The translations under genes were made by a program, and so were the position numbers. Shown here in pieces: positions 11,091 to 21,965 of a stretch of 64,000 nucleotides of DNA; positions within the stretch are counted from its first letter, which is position 1, and every line of letters begins with the position of its first letter. The stretch covers positions 22,991,505-23,055,504 of the forward strand of contig CM055274.1 in assembly GCA_029237695.1 (NCBI GenBank), given 5' to 3'. Origin of the DNA: Conchocele bisecta (taxonomy: Eukaryota; Mollusca; Bivalvia; Lucinida; Thyasiridae). The notes under the pieces are model-generated. The model was not told the origin of the DNA and made no database searches. It worked only from the letters and a program-made list of their open reading frames with translations.

Positions 11091-11440
11091 TTTTTAATAG
11101 CATGGAAATAATATACGAGTGTGCGTCGGCTTCCGCGTAAGGATCGAGTGAGCGCAGCGAACGGATTGCTTGTACGGACGCCGACGGACACGAGTGTATT
11201 ATTTCCGCTATTCAAACAGGTACTATGGAATATCCTATTTATTACACTTCCACAGCGGATATATATGCACATTTAGTCTGTTTTTGAGATTATAATTTTT
11301 TGAGATTCTGCTCACTCGTTGCTTACGCGTAAGCCAATGCACACGAGTGTATTATTTCCGCTATTCAAAATGTACGATGGAATATACTATTTATTACACT
11401 TCCACGGCGGATACATATGCACATTTAGTCTATTTTTTAG
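11091..11440. repeat. fold-back element and partial second copy
   Basis: Inverted arms GGAAATAATATACGAGTGTG / ACACGAGTGTATTATTTCC enclose a GC-rich centre with GCGTCGGCTT and CCGACGGAC at about 11101-11215. The right arm plus its following sequence (ACTTCCAC[AG]GCGGATA) is repeated at about 11340-11440. Confidence 0.65.
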
Positions 11441-11799
11441 ATTATAATCAATGAATTGTGATGTGCGCATGGATAGTTATACAATGACGTGTTTTCCCGC
11501 GTTTTGACGTTGCGTTCTGTGACGTCATGTAAACTTTTTGAAATCAAAATTACTGTTACTATGAACGAGATATATTTGAGTGCATGTTTGGAATGTGTTC
11601 ATTCACATTAACATTCCCGATTAGTCGAGACCCTTTCCAAATAACTTTATTTTGACTGTAATAAAAAATAAACATTTTGCATGGTAGCTCGTGGTTTCCA
11701 AGAAAACAGGCGCGCAATTACAGGTGTTCTCTTCACTGTGTATTATTTGTAAGGAGTTGATTACAGCGAAACCCGTGCAAATTATTTGCAAGAGTGTAC

Positions 11800-11955
11800 T
11801 AACGCGTTGTTTGCTTTATGCAAATAACAATTATATCAACCAAACGCACCATTGTCTTGAGGAAGCGTTTTTTGCTTTATGCAAACAAAATTATATCAAC
11901 CAAACGCAGCGTTGTCTTGAGAAAGCGTTTTTTGCTTTATGCAAATAACTATGAA
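11800..11955. repeat. ~61-bp tandem repeat with octamer motifs (block 2)
   Basis: Three more units of the block at 10894-11090. Octamers are at 11818 (ATGCAAAT), 11878 (ATGCAAAC) and 11939 (ATGCAAAT), spaced 60-61 bp. The 11441-11800 stretch between the blocks holds no gene that I can recognise. Confidence 0.7.
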
Positions 11956-11968
11956 GCTGCATTGGTTG

Positions 11969-12337
11969 GCAAGGTGTATGATCACGTGGTTCTAACAACA
12001 ACAACAAGTACAGAAATTTCCAGAATCCATCTGATTCAAAATACGTATTCTTTTATAGTGTCCTTATTACGTAACGGATTTTGATGAAATATGGTGCATC
12101 AAACGCGTCTTGTTAAGCTACATTTGGTGGTCTCTGTATTTTCGCCCAAACTTCGCCAAAAAACGACATAAGTCTGTGCAAAACTCCTTGGACAACCAAA
12201 TGCAGCTCACGAAAACGCGTTTGCTGCGCCATATTTCATCAAAATCCGTTGCATATTAAGGAAAATATCAAATAATACTTACTTTGGAGTGGGCGACGTT
12301 GTTGTTGTTGTTGTAACCACGTGATCATGCTCCTTGG
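11969..12337. repeat. family E fold-back element
   Basis: Ends AAGGTGTATGATCACGTGGT and ACCACGTGATCATGC(A/T)CCTT are inverted repeats followed by (CAA)n/(GTT)n tracts. The interior carries AACGGATTTTGATGAAATAT and its complement. Other copies start near 16880, 22541, 33127 and 37408, with a fragment at 38877. This copy lacks the central ATCGATTTCCGTGTC palindrome. Confidence 0.85.
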
Positions 12338-12559
12338 TTTGTTGCAACTTACATGTAATGATACTAAATTCTTCAGTACCAGTGTCAAATATTACAACTT
12401 GTTATGACAGTGAATGTATGTATGTGAATAGATATATTTTTTTTCCACCATTTGGATATTGTCAGTCGACCGCTCATAGGGTACATGTAATAAAACAATG
12501 AAAACAATTTGCAGTTTAATATTGTATTTTTGTTTTCAACATGAACCAAAATATTTCAG

Positions 12560-12709
12560 GAACTATTTCACAGCCATTTTGGCTGTGATAATGTAATACA
12601 TTCAGTATAATAAAAATTTATAAATTTATCCTAAAATTGACTGAAATTTCTCCCTCAAAGTATACTTTGCTAGAAAAGTTAACTTTGCAATGTTGATGAA
12701 ATATGCTAC
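12560..12709. repeat. family D element, right half
   Basis: Contains the central ACAGCCATTTTGGCTGTGATA palindrome sequence in part, then CTCCCTCAAAGTATACTTTG and GCAATGTTGATGAAATA. Full copies are near 19274, 26355, 37968 and 53172. Confidence 0.75.
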
Positions 12710-12819
12710 TGGTTTGGCCCTCATGCACGCCTTTGGAATTCTTGTATGTGAGAATCTGGTTATACCCCTTATATGAGTAATGTGATTATTCATAATCGTA
12801 TTACTTTTAGGGGCAACGT

Positions 12820-13225
12820 GGCACCAGGTCACGCTATTTAAAGTTGCATGCCCACTCAGTAGGCACAACATGTTCTGTATATCAGAGACATTATCCGAGA
12901 CATTTTCCGGCAAAATAAACATTCATTCACCATTACCTCATATACCGTATTGATTGGCATTATTATACATTTTATATCAGACATAAATTGTCACACTGAT
13001 ATCAGGGGTGATAACCGTGTTACCTTAAAATGTTAACGGACATTACTATTTATCCTATGTATTCATTTTTTGATGTGCAATTATCATACTTTATAATTTG
13101 TCGACATTATTATTTTTTCAGGTGACGCATTTAATTAGTATAAATAATTAATAAAGATACCATGCCTCATTTGCCTGATACCACCGCACGTCACTATCAG
13201 TAAAATAAATATTAAATAATTATAT
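12820..13225. repeat. dispersed element with an inverted copy at 50530-51055
   Basis: GCATGCCCACTCAGTAGGCA marks one end and CCGCACGTCACTATCAGTAA the other. The same sequence lies in reverse order at 50530-51055, including AAACATTCATTCACCATTAC and GATACCATGCCTCATTTGC. It is non-coding. Confidence 0.7.
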
Positions 13226-13900
13226 CCGTATAGTGGGTGGTTGGTCGGGCGAACGAGACGATGTAACTTAACTGTAGGGGTTCCTCTTTATAGGAATGAC
13301 GATTTTCCTGGTTTGGCCCTCAGGTAAGTTTTTATCTTTAGCACTTTTGTTACCTGGGAGTTGAATTGGGTTATTTCCCATTATAAAAGTAGTAATATTA
13401 TTACTGATCCTACTGCTTTTGGGAGGGGGGCAAGTGATTTTGGTGTGGCGAGGACCTGGCATCAGATCAGGATTATTCTGATTTCAGGGCTGAATGAATA
13501 GTTATTTATTGTAAATATTCAGTTCTGATTTTGGGATTTTCCCCCCATTTGTACATGTACTTGAACATGTACATGTATATGTACTTATACAGATAATATA
13601 GGGGATTTAGTACAAACCCATTAACCCGGCCTTGAATGGCATTGGATGTTGATAGGCAGTTAAACTGGTGGAATAGTGACACAATTATACACTTATTTAA
13701 TTCCTATAAAGAACTTGTTTGTGCCTACCGAGTGGGCATGTACCTTTAAATTTCAGGGCTGAATATATATTTTTCTCGCTGTAAATATTCTGTTCTGATT
13801 TTGGAATTTCCCCCCAATGCAACAGGTTAAATACGGGATCGAACACTTGAATTACCTTAGCTGTTGATAGGCTGTTACACACCAATAAATAAATTAATCT
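13226..13900. repeat. dispersed repeat related to 2460-2600
   Basis: GCTGAATATATATTTTTCTC-type and TTTTGGAATTTCCCCCCAAT-type segments occur twice (about 13490-13660 and 13755-13880), and again on the other strand at 2480-2600. A short GTACATGTAC-rich stretch lies at 13550-13590. No gene is seen. Confidence 0.6.
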
Positions 13901-14242
13901 GTTCGTCCGTCATTATGTTGGTTTGTCTGTCCGAGATTTGCGTTAGCCTTTTTGGCAACCTACTACTATCTCTGTTACAGTAATTCGGATTAACTTGACA
14001 ATTCATATTCATGTACATGTACTTATGTTTCATCATCCATATTTACATTATATAACCCACCCATGCCGCCCCTTTGCTAAATCAGGGGCGGATCTGGAGG
14101 GGGGTTCCGGGGTTGCAACCGCCCCCCCCCCCCCGGTTCAGCCACGGAGTTTACATATATCACAGTTTACCACCAGTTCGAAGAGCTCGAAAATAGTACA
14201 ACCACCTAGTTGCGAACGGTAACTCGTGCAATTACTCCCGTA
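13901..14242. other. intergenic with a C-run
   Basis: No gene is seen. A run of about 14 C residues lies at 14121-14134, and AGTTGCGAACGGTAACTC at about 14209 marks the palindrome family also seen at 39390 and 39775. Confidence 0.5.
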
Positions 14243-14437
14243 ATTTACGATCAAAAGAGTTGATGACCCGGTACAAAATATGTAACAAAATGTCAGTACC
14301 GCTGATAGAGGATATACTAGTAAGTCATTTGACCTTGACTAACTCTTGCAATCTACTCCCGTACGTATCCTCTATCAGCGGTACTGACATTTTGTTACAT
14401 ATTTTGTACCGGGTCATCAACTCTTTTGATCGTAAAT
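14243..14437. repeat. long palindrome, 72-bp arms
   Basis: 14243-14314 and 14366-14437 are inverted copies without a visible mismatch (ATTTACGATCAAAAGAGTTG... against ...CAACTCTTTTGATCGTAAAT), separated by 51 bp. Near-identity of the arms means a young insertion or recent arm correction. Confidence 0.85.
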
Positions 14438-14559
14438 ATCTGGAATATAGAAGAACTGGTCCAGCTTTTTTGGGTTGTTCCAATGATCAAAAAGGGGATA
14501 ATTTTGTTGAATATCGTATTAACTAACTAACGTTTCGACTAAACGTCGGACGATAAATT

Positions 14560-15018
14560 GTTCGTACGCAGATTCGATTAATTTGCTTATCACATTAACG
14601 TCGTTAACCCTTTCACCACTACAGGTCTTTTTAGTAAGTAGCATTGGTAAATCGTGTAGATCCAGATGAGACGGCTCGTGACGAGCCGTCTCATCAGGAT
14701 CTGCACTAATTGCAAGTAATTTTCTTATTTTTGGAGAACAAAAACATCCCCTTTTCATAAATAGACTAGTCTGAAAATCAGTTTGTGACAATTGGATTGG
14801 TTGCAAACTTGACTTATCAAAATTCATTCCAGTTACTTGGGGGTGAAAGGGTTAACTAACGTTACCATTTTGCACCTACATGCACATATCATTACATGTT
14901 AACACATCCACTAAACATTTTCAAATATCGGCTGTCACTGTAAATGTTATTAAAAATCAAATATCAAATGTTGCACTTACGAACTTCTTAGTCTTACGAA
15001 GTTTAGTGAAACGGGTCC
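14560..15018. repeat. family I copy and family A fragment
   Basis: 14640-14830 carries GTAGATCCAGATGAGACGGC / CGTCTCATCAGGATCTGCAC with the associated TAAATAGACTAGTCTGAAAA tail. 14970-15018 is a family A end (TTGCACTTACGAACTTCTTA ... GTTTAGTGAAACGGG). Confidence 0.65.
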
Positions 15019-15149
15019 AGATACCGATGTGACGGCTCGTTACGCATTTGGATCTACATTGTTTGCAAACAGTTCAATTTTAGCTAACACTGTAGTGATG
15101 AAACAGTTAAATAAATAGTTCAACATATTCTTCGACAGTTCCAGGTATT

Positions 15150-15536
15150 TCATTTATTGACGGTGGCGTACAAATCGTTCTTGTCGATTCCAGTCACGTA
15201 GCTGCCGCCGTTAGAGTTCTTGCTTCCTTTGCCGTAATAAAACAGGTAGCCGTTCGTCTCGGACGCGCTACGTCTCCGGATCTCGTTGAACACCGGCCCG
15301 TTGTTGAATATCCCTCGGTTGTCGACGACGTCGGGCATTGTGTTGATGACGGTGTGAAACGACCCGGCGGACCTGTTGTGTAGGCTCTGCTGGCGTGACG
15401 GACTATTGGGCAGGAATACGTCGTCGTCAAACGTGACGGACTGCGGCCGCACGACTTCGTTGTCATAGTGACCACTGACAGCGGATCGTCGGCGTTCAAG
15501 CGTGGCGGGCATCGTGTCTGTCATAACTGTACGTAT
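15150..15536 (-). CDS. adhesion GPCR, exon 22: end of the cytoplasmic tail and stop
   Basis: The exon opens after TTCTGTCTTCCTCTAG in phase 0 and reads 128 codons to a TGA at 15150-15152. It is GC-rich against its surroundings. The product is a hydrophilic tail (IRTVMTDTMPATLERRRSAV at the start, DLYATVNK at the end) rich in serine, arginine and asparagine, consistent with a phosphorylated intracellular C-terminus. There is no PDZ-type ending and no homology beyond position and phase. AATAAA overlaps the last two codons; whether it is used for polyadenylation is unknown. Fifteen residues inside the exon begin the alternative Met (15524), but exon phase argues for read-through from exon 21. 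Confidence 0.75.
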   Translation of the reverse strand: MRTVMTDTMPATLERRRSAVSGHYDNEVVRPQSVTFDDDVFLPNSPSRQQSLHNRSAGSFHTVINTMPDVVDNRGIFNNGPVFNEIRRRSASETNGYLFYYGKGSKNSNGGSYVTGIDKNDLYATVNK

Positions 15537-15625
15537 CTAGAGGAAGACAGAATATTACAATGATGGTTATAAACGTAACGTTACTTAATATCCGCATCGA
15601 TAGCATTGAAGCGGTTAGTGGAATA

Positions 15626-15660
15626 AGGGGGCTAACTCCGTGTCGGAGTTAGCCCCCTTC
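15626..15660. repeat. short perfect hairpin
   Basis: AGGGGGCTAACTCCG, 3-nt loop, and its complement. A similar GGGGGCTAACCCCGTC hairpin is at about 32158-32195. Confidence 0.7.
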
Positions 15661-15782
15661 TTACACTGACACCTTCAATTAAACTACATGTATTTTTCTA
15701 ATCTGTCTCCTCATTTCCCGCCCATTTACCTGGTAACTCGCTATGCATTGACCGAATACCAAATTGTATTGTGCATTGATCA

Positions 15783-15913
15783 CAGGTTGACGTAACGGAC
15801 CAAGGTCTATAAATACATTTACATGTTTACATTTTTTTTCCAACTGATTTTTTCCCACTTATTGATACTTTTATGTATATTTATAGACCTTGGTACGTTA
15901 CTTCAACCTGTGG
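15783..15913. repeat. inverted-repeat element in intron 21
   Basis: CAGGTTGACGTAACGGACCA and ATAGACCTTGGTACGTTACT-type arms flank a T-rich centre. No copy was seen elsewhere in the window. Confidence 0.6.
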
Positions 15914-16590
15914 AATTGATTAGATGTCTGGGTCACAACTACTATCGCTAACATTCCATTGGCCGAACGACGTCACATGGCATTACCGAATTCGGTCAGT
16001 GTAACGCAAATAATTCCGCGTTCCTTTCAAGGAAAAACATGTTATAGTTGCCAATCCTTTAGCATAAAAAAAACGTTGCCAAAACGATGTCAAGTTTATC
16101 AGGCATGATTCGCGAATTGTACGAATTCTCTTTGGAATTCCTACACATAGCCTAGCTTTGCCTTTGCACTATCAATGTATTATGTATATGTGACTTGATG
16201 CATTTAACAACGAACTATGGAATTATTATCACATCTTTGACACATTTCCGGGTTTTGTTTCTTTATTAACACAGGTCGTGTGCAAGGTATGTGCATGAGG
16301 CTAAAGCTAGCGGATTATCTCGTCGTACATGCGGACGAACCGTGATCTAACTTATACATATAATTGCAATTTCCCGACGATTCTTATTATAAATAATTAA
16401 TTATACAATTAAGATGCAGATCCTGAATGTACATTATGTGTACAAGTTGGCTTTATGGTATGAAAGTTTGAAAGGGCAAAGAAACAAAACGGAAAGCCTG
16501 TAGAAGACAATATGTGTTCCCATTGGTTGAACAATATGGGCACAATCTGCTAACTGGCGAACTGGGAATACCATTTGTGCCGAGACATAC

Positions 16591-16713
16591 CGATTGTTTT
16601 CCGCATGATGACGAATAGCTGTCCGATCGTTTCCGCTCCCGTACGGAAAACGACGACTCCGTGAGCCGAAGCTGACTTTTACGCTTGTTCCTCCGTTCGT
16701 ATGCTTTCTGCAC
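16591..16713 (-). CDS. adhesion GPCR, exon 21: proximal cytoplasmic tail
   Basis: Acceptor CCTGTGGAG (minus strand CTCCACAG) and donor TCG|GTATGT give a 41-codon exon, phase 0 at both ends. It reads VQKAYERRNKRKSQLRLTES and then a basic, serine-rich stretch (RKRSDSYSSSCGKQS). Joined after exon 20 it follows the seventh membrane segment, where adhesion GPCRs usually have a conserved helix 8 with basic residues. The serine cluster is a plausible kinase target; that is inference. Confidence 0.85.
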
Positions 16714-16879
16714 CTGTGGAGTAATTGGTCATATTTAGTCCAATGAATATTCCATAGCACCCACCACTAGTTGCAATAGAAGGTATATCGGTACTATTCC
16801 ATGTCATCGATACCCCATAATAACTTACTTACAGTAGCAGAAAATCGATATGTTGTATAATATAGTCACCTAGGTATCA

Positions 16880-17318
16880 ATGTGTATGATCACGTGGTAC
16901 TAACAACAACAACAAGTGCTGAAACTTCCAGAATCCATCCGTTTCAAAGTACATATTCTTTTATATTGTCCTTATTACGTAACGGATTTTGATGAAATAT
17001 GGCGCATCAAACGCGTCTTGTTAAGCTGCATTTGGTGGTCTCTACTTTGGCCCAAACTTCAGTCGCTTTTGCGAAGAATCGATTTCCGTGTCGGTAGACA
17101 CGGAAATCGATTATTTGCAAAAACGACATAAGTCTGTGCCGACCTCCATGGACGACCAAATGCAGCTCATGAAGACGCGTTTGCTGCGCCATATGTCATC
17201 AAAATCCGTTTCACATTAAGGAAAATATAAAATAATACTTACCTTGGAGTGGGCAAGATTTCAACACTTTCAGCCACTGTTGTTGTTATAACCACGCGAT
17301 CATGCACCTTGGGTATTG
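16880..17318. repeat. family E fold-back element in intron 20
   Basis: A full copy with GATCACGTGG ends, (CAA)n/(GTT)n subterminal tracts and the central ATCGATTTCCGTGTC/GACACGGAAATCGAT palindrome. Confidence 0.85.
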
Positions 17319-17645
17319 TACATCATTATTACCGTTTATTACATAAATTTGGCCTTCCAGGATAATAATACACAGCAGTTGGCGTGACCTTGTCTCCGGC
17401 AATGTGGTTTGACATAGTATACATTGTAATACGTGGGAGAAGCAATGCTATTTTGTATCTAATGATATGTAGAATTAGTCATGAAACATATTTACAGAAT
17501 TTACAATATCTTCCGTAATTCTATTCCGCATTTGCTCTGAAACTGTCGACGCCATTGACATAACATATAGTTCCTGTATATATTATCCGTGAAAAATCGC
17601 ACAAAAGCACTTGACGTGTTATCTCATATAGATGTAAGTACTTAC

Positions 17646-17687
17646 ATCGACACTGAGGAGGCAGTGGAACACAAAGAAGAAAACACC
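17646..17687 (-). CDS. adhesion GPCR, exon 20: seventh transmembrane segment
   Basis: A 14-codon exon (GVFFFVFHCLLSVD) bounded by TTTTATTTCAG and GAT|GTAAGT, phase 0 on both sides. With exon 19 ending FTIFNSLQ it rebuilds the FNSLQG-F-FHC motif of the seventh helix in family B2 receptors. The small size makes it easy to miss, but sequence and phase fit exactly. Confidence 0.85.
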
Positions 17688-17727
17688 CTGAAATAAAAGA
17701 CAATGTATATGTGTATATTATTATCCA

Positions 17728-17945
17728 GTTATGAAACTGATATTGGAATTTATCGGGGATATAAACTTGGAAAAGTCGCGGGAATACTGCACGAGGCCTT
17801 AAACAAATTACAATTTTCGAAAACAAATCAAAAAAAATATTCTCTTTTTTTTTTCTTTTTTTTTTTAAAAATTGTAATTTTGTATTGCTTCGTCCAGTAT
17901 TGCCGCGACTTTTCCAAGTTTATACCCCGATAAATTCCCGGCCCC
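17728..17945. repeat. family F hairpin with inserted T/A tract
   Basis: GAATTTATCGGGGATATAAA and its complement surround AGTCGCGGGAATACTGC/CAGTATTGCCGCGACTTTTC. A long run of T lies in the centre. Other copies are near 18822, 31360, 41000, 42400 and 51796. Confidence 0.8.
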
Positions 17946-18449
17946 CGTCATGAGTGTTTATTGTGTTTGGACTGGCTGCGTATCATATGGTAAAATGGTT
18001 CAGGTCAAACAATAAGCTATACCATAACGTGCACGTGCACGAATCATGTACATGGATGGCATATGTCACTATTTACTGTAAAACCAATTAAAGACTGTGT
18101 GCCGGTTACTTCAATAAATATAAACAATACTTTGTGTTGATAGGTTTGAAGCAAACATGTGGCTCTCAATGGAGAAATGGGGTTAATGGGTTTTGCGACC
18201 AGTGTACATCTAGATCATCCGATTATTCTTCATATCCCTCATGTTCATGCACACTGACACAACTACAATAAACCAGTGCTATACATATGTTACCGAAGTT
18301 GGAATACTGCGAGGGACATTAGACATGGCAGAATTTGTCGGTCTGACGTCACATCGACAATATCCGCCAATTCTAACGCTGATAATGCTCCGGCAGTGGA
18401 TTCTAAGGGAAGTCACCGGTAACCTAGTATTTAAACGACGGGTTCGTAC

Positions 18450-18579
18450 CTGTAACGAGTTGAAGATCGTGAAGAGGTACGTAAAGATGAGGGTGCCCTT
18501 GTCGTTGATGGACAGGAAGCCGAAAGTCCAGGTGAGGCCCAACAGGGGCAGTAAGACGGCCGCCGCCTTTAAACCCACA
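18450..18579 (-). CDS. adhesion GPCR, exon 19: sixth and start of seventh transmembrane segments
   Basis: The acceptor after TATGGCTTCAG accepts phase 2 and the donor is CAG|GTACGA, phase 0. The product reads VGLKAAAVLLPLLGLTWTFG and continues to YLFTIFNSLQ. The GLTW motif of helix 6 and the F-IFNSLQ motif leading into helix 7 are hallmarks of family B2 (adhesion) receptors. GC content is clearly above that of the surrounding intron. Confidence 0.93.
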
Positions 18580-18821
18580 CTGAAGCCATACATCACATGG
18601 TTACATGTATATTGTGTTATTGGCGGGAAAAGTAAGGATTCAAATACTCCCGTACCATCCGTCGAGTTTAAATGTTGCGTTTCCGTAACGGTATAATGAG
18701 TACGGCTACACATGCATTGGAACTAATTGCGTGGCGTTACGACATTGCGAGATATTTATAAGTGTAGCATACACAAGTGCCTGCGGTAATCTGTCCCAGA
18801 TTATAGTGAAGTTATTATAGG

Positions 18822-19256
18822 AATGAATGGCCTTTTTGTGGAATTTATCGGGGTATGAACTTGGAAAAGTCGCGGGAATACTGGACGAAGCGATACAAAA
18901 TTACAATTTTCGAAAAAAAAATCAAATTTATTTTTTTTTGTGTGATTTTTTTTCCAAAATTGTAATTTGTTAAGGTCTCGTCCAGTATTCCCGTGACTTT
19001 TCCAAGTTTATATTCCTGATAAATTCAACAAAAAGGCCATTCATTCCTTATAATTCCAGCATTTGAAATAAATTCATCAAGAAAATGTGTTTATTTTCCG
19101 TTTTCTTAAGAATTATTTTAACTGCGCCTCACGGTTACGGAAAGTAGTTCGGCGTGGGAGTTTACTGGGATATAAATTTTGAACAGAGACTTGCTACGAG
19201 CCAATCAAATGTTAGGGAATTGTGTAAATATGTTTGTGCTGGAATTATATTGGCAA
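18822..19256. repeat. family F extended element
   Basis: A family F palindrome (ATTTATCGGGGTATGAACTT ...) followed by the extension AATTCCAGCATTTGAAATAA ... CGCCTCACGGTTACGGAAAG ... CCAATCAAATGTTAGGGAAT. The same extension accompanies copies at 31360, 41000, 42400 and 51796. Confidence 0.8.
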
Positions 19257-19273
19257 TGCCAACTCGCAATCCG

Positions 19274-19575
19274 TAGCCTATTTCACCAACATTGCAAAGT
19301 ATACTTTACTAGCAAAGTATACTTTGAGGGAGAAATCATTAATTTTCCTGAAATGCATTATTTCATATATACTAACGACTGTATATATTTGATGATTAAA
19401 AGTATGCAGAATTATTATACTGAATGTATTACATTATCACAGCCAAAATGGCTGTGATAATGTAATAAATTCAGTATAATAACAATTAGTAAATTTATCC
19501 TTAAATTGAAAATTTCTCCCTCAAAGTATACTTTGCTAGAAAAGTATACTTTGCAATGTTGGTGAAATAGGCTAC
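19274..19575. repeat. family D fold-back element
   Basis: Ends GTAGCCTATTTCACCAACAT and its complement, inner inverted CAAAGTATACTTT blocks, and the centre TCACAGCCAAAATGGCTGTGA. This is the complete ~300-bp form. Confidence 0.85.
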
Positions 19576-19587
19576 AGGTAATGTGAT

Positions 19588-19851
19588 TTATCCCGTCAAT
19601 ACAGTGCGTATCTGCCGTGAAACACGGTGCCGTGAAACAGTTTTGATATCCAGTCAATACAATTTTTTGTATTTTACAGCCATTTGTTGGTGTTGACGGG
19701 ATAAATAGAATAGTAGGTTAGTGCCGTGAATGGGAAAAAATATCTGGCGCGGCACGGAAACGGGATGTGCTCGGCATAGCCTCGCCCGTCCCGTTTCCTG
19801 AGCCTTGCCAGATATTTTTTCCCATTCACGGCACTAACCTACTATTCTTTA
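19588..19851. repeat. family B fold-back element
   Basis: It directly follows family D with a 12-bp gap. It starts TTATCCCGTCAATACAGTGC and ends in the palindrome AGTAGGTTAGTGCCGTGAAT / ATTCACGGCACTAACCTACT. Confidence 0.85.
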
Positions 19852-20288
19852 TTGTCTGAGCCTGAGCTGTAGTAATGCAAACTATACATATATAAATGTG
19901 ATAATTATATAACGTATAAATAAACCCATCCTTACTGACATAATTTCACGTTCGAGCCGGTTCATAAAAAAGTGGTATACACTCAGGGTGTGGGAACACG
20001 TGGTTTAAAAGCGGCGTGACGTCATTTTGTTCATATATGTTTACAATAGATTTCCTTTAACATCTTTATAACAAAATGACTGACCTGTTTATTAAAGTGT
20101 TCGCCATTGAGTGTAAAGTGTGTTCTAATCACATAGCTCATTACTGATGTCATACGAAACTCGGCATAACCTCGCTTAACAAATCATCACGCGTACGATA
20201 TATTCTATATAAATCACAGTCCAAACTATACACAGAAGGAGGTGATATTTTGTCCGGTATAGAGAGGTTTTATTGTACACCTACATAC

Positions 20289-20383
20289 CGGACACTGGAG
20301 CGGTCATGGACGGAGATTTTAGATCCTTTAGACATGGAGTTCAACATCGTCTTCATCACAATCAGCAACACGACGGAGTTGAT
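20289..20383 (-). CDS. adhesion GPCR, exon 18: end of fifth membrane segment and third intracellular loop
   Basis: The acceptor is GGTGTTTTCAG and the donor CG|GTATGT; it enters in phase 0 and leaves in phase 2. It reads INSVVLLIVMKTMLNSMSKG and then a polar loop. The N-V-L-I-V-K pattern is the cytoplasmic end of helix 5 in adhesion receptors and follows directly on VIV at the end of exon 17. Confidence 0.9.
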
Positions 20384-20921
20384 CTGAAAACACCGTCTAA
20401 TATTCAGACAAGTCATGTGAGTTTGTACCTAGGAAGATGTGCAATTTGTCATGACAAATATGTACGGAAATGACGTCAAACGTTAAGGATATGCTCACGG
20501 CCTTATACCAAACTATATTGATTGTTAGAATCATGACGAGTGTTCCATTAATGGCATGGCGAACATATACATCCAGATCAGGATCTACACTGGATTCAAA
20601 AACCAGAAGGCCAATTTATCCAGTAACAGTCACATATATGAGACACGCCATGGAATTTTGAACCTGTGAAAATGGGCGATATTTCATGAAAAAAATAGTT
20701 ACCAAATGTATGATAATTTCCATAAATGAGGTCGTAAGGTGACGACATTTGCATAGCTAATGCACAATCAAATTCCGCATTCGTTTTGCAAATTTCGTCA
20801 TCTTTCGACGTCATTTACAGAAAATATCACAGTTTCTGTAAATATATTTCATGAAAAATCGCACATGTTCTTAGGTACATAATCACATATAGAGTGTCAC
20901 AATTATATGAGGTTTACGTAC

Positions 20922-20985
20922 CACTATGACGAGACCAACGGCAGGGGCAAATGCGACGAGAAGGACCTTCTGTGTCAGCCAGCAT
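20922..20985 (-). CDS. adhesion GPCR, exon 17: second extracellular loop Cys-Trp and fifth membrane segment
   Basis: A 64-base exon between CCTTGTAG and GTG|GTACGT. After one base completing the previous codon it reads CWLTQKVLLVAFAPAVGLVI. CWL is the conserved second-loop cysteine motif that disulfide-bonds to the top of helix 3; the rest is helix 5. Phase 2 in, phase 0 out. Confidence 0.92.
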
Positions 20986-20996
20986 CTACAAGGTAC

Positions 20997-21245
20997 TTGT
21001 ATAATATATATGTGGCTGTGACTGGAAAAATGGGGTTTTGCTAGCTACCAGTGTAGATCCAGATCAGCCTGTGCATCCGCACAGTCTGATCAGGATCTGC
21101 ACTGTACGCCATCCAAGAATGAAACATCCTTCGTACTTGTAACAATCAATATATAACGTTCTCAGGCTACAGCAGTGTTGCTATTTCATTGGGAGCTACA
21201 CTGGTCACAAATACATTGCCCATCTTTCCAATCACAGCCACAATT
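20997..21245. repeat. family H fold-back element
   Basis: TATGTGGCTGTGACTGGAAA and GATCCAGATCAGCCTGTGCA / CAGTCTGATCAGGATCTGCA are the signature segments. Related copies are near 26100, 36500, 46740, 52670, 54200 and 56680. It starts within about 10 bp of exon 17's acceptor region. Confidence 0.75.
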
Positions 21246-21785
21246 GATCGATTGTTTGATTGAAACTGTAGACATACATGCATAGACAATAACAATTCAA
21301 ACGTCTTATATTATTTCAACAGTAGTTGGTGTTGTTTGTTGAAAGCTATGCAAGTATTATAACTATTGAATATTATTAAATACCCATGTTTTAGAATAAA
21401 CAGAAAGATGAATACATGTAGCATTGCATGTAAAGCCTGTATTTGTCTCTCGTTCTACACATCGTTTACACATCGTTTTCACACATCGCGCACGTTTTTT
21501 TTCCAACTATACATCGATGCTTTCCTTGGTTTAATCGTGTTACGTTGAGACAAACTAAAACATAGTTTTCTAACCAAAAAACCGAAACGACATGTGTTAC
21601 ATGTAGTTCAGAACTGTGTAGTTAAACAAAAAGATCGTGTTCGCGTAGAAAAATTAAAACGATATTCGTTGCTATGCATATAGTTGTAGAAAAATATCGT
21701 TTTCACTCGTTTGCCTTTCGTTTTCGTTGGTTTCATTTGTGAACCCTCGACAAATCTTCGCTGTACTGATATTGACACAACTCAC

Positions 21786-21852
21786 ATTGACCCGCTGCCG
21801 TAATCGTCGTGAAATATTCCTGCTGATATTCCAACAACCACCAGTGGTATTC
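21786..21852 (-). CDS. adhesion GPCR, exon 16: fourth transmembrane segment
   Basis: A 67-base exon from GTTGTTGTAG to AT|GTGAGT. It completes the Gly codon left by exon 15 and reads IPLVVVGISAGIFHDDYGSG. Together with ...AIGW from exon 15 this gives GWG-IPLV, the normal start of helix 4 in adhesion receptors, then the Y/G-rich run before CWL. Phase 1 in and phase 2 out matches both neighbours; skipping this exon would give a stop at once. Confidence 0.9.
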
Positions 21853-21912
21853 CTACAACAACAACAGCAACATCATCAACATCAGCATCACCACCACCAC
21901 ATACCACCACTT

Positions 21913-21944
<32 letters not shown>

Positions 21945-21965
21945 CGACAACAAGCACCAGATGAA
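21853..21965. repeat. CAN trinucleotide microsatellite abutting the exon 16 acceptor
   Basis: (CAA)n, (CAT)n and (CAC)n runs. On the gene strand this is a GTT/GTG/ATG tract that ends in the splice acceptor TTGTTGTTGTAG, so the repeat itself supplies the acceptor tract. Confidence 0.85.

Noticed and set aside
15194..15499. A second 101-codon minus-strand ORF overlapping the last receptor exon
   Set aside because: It is the shifted frame of a GC-rich exon; phase and splice borders support only the frame ending at 15150.
18241..18696. Plus-strand 151-codon ORF
   Set aside because: It is antisense to the TM6 exon plus flanking intron and has no domain.
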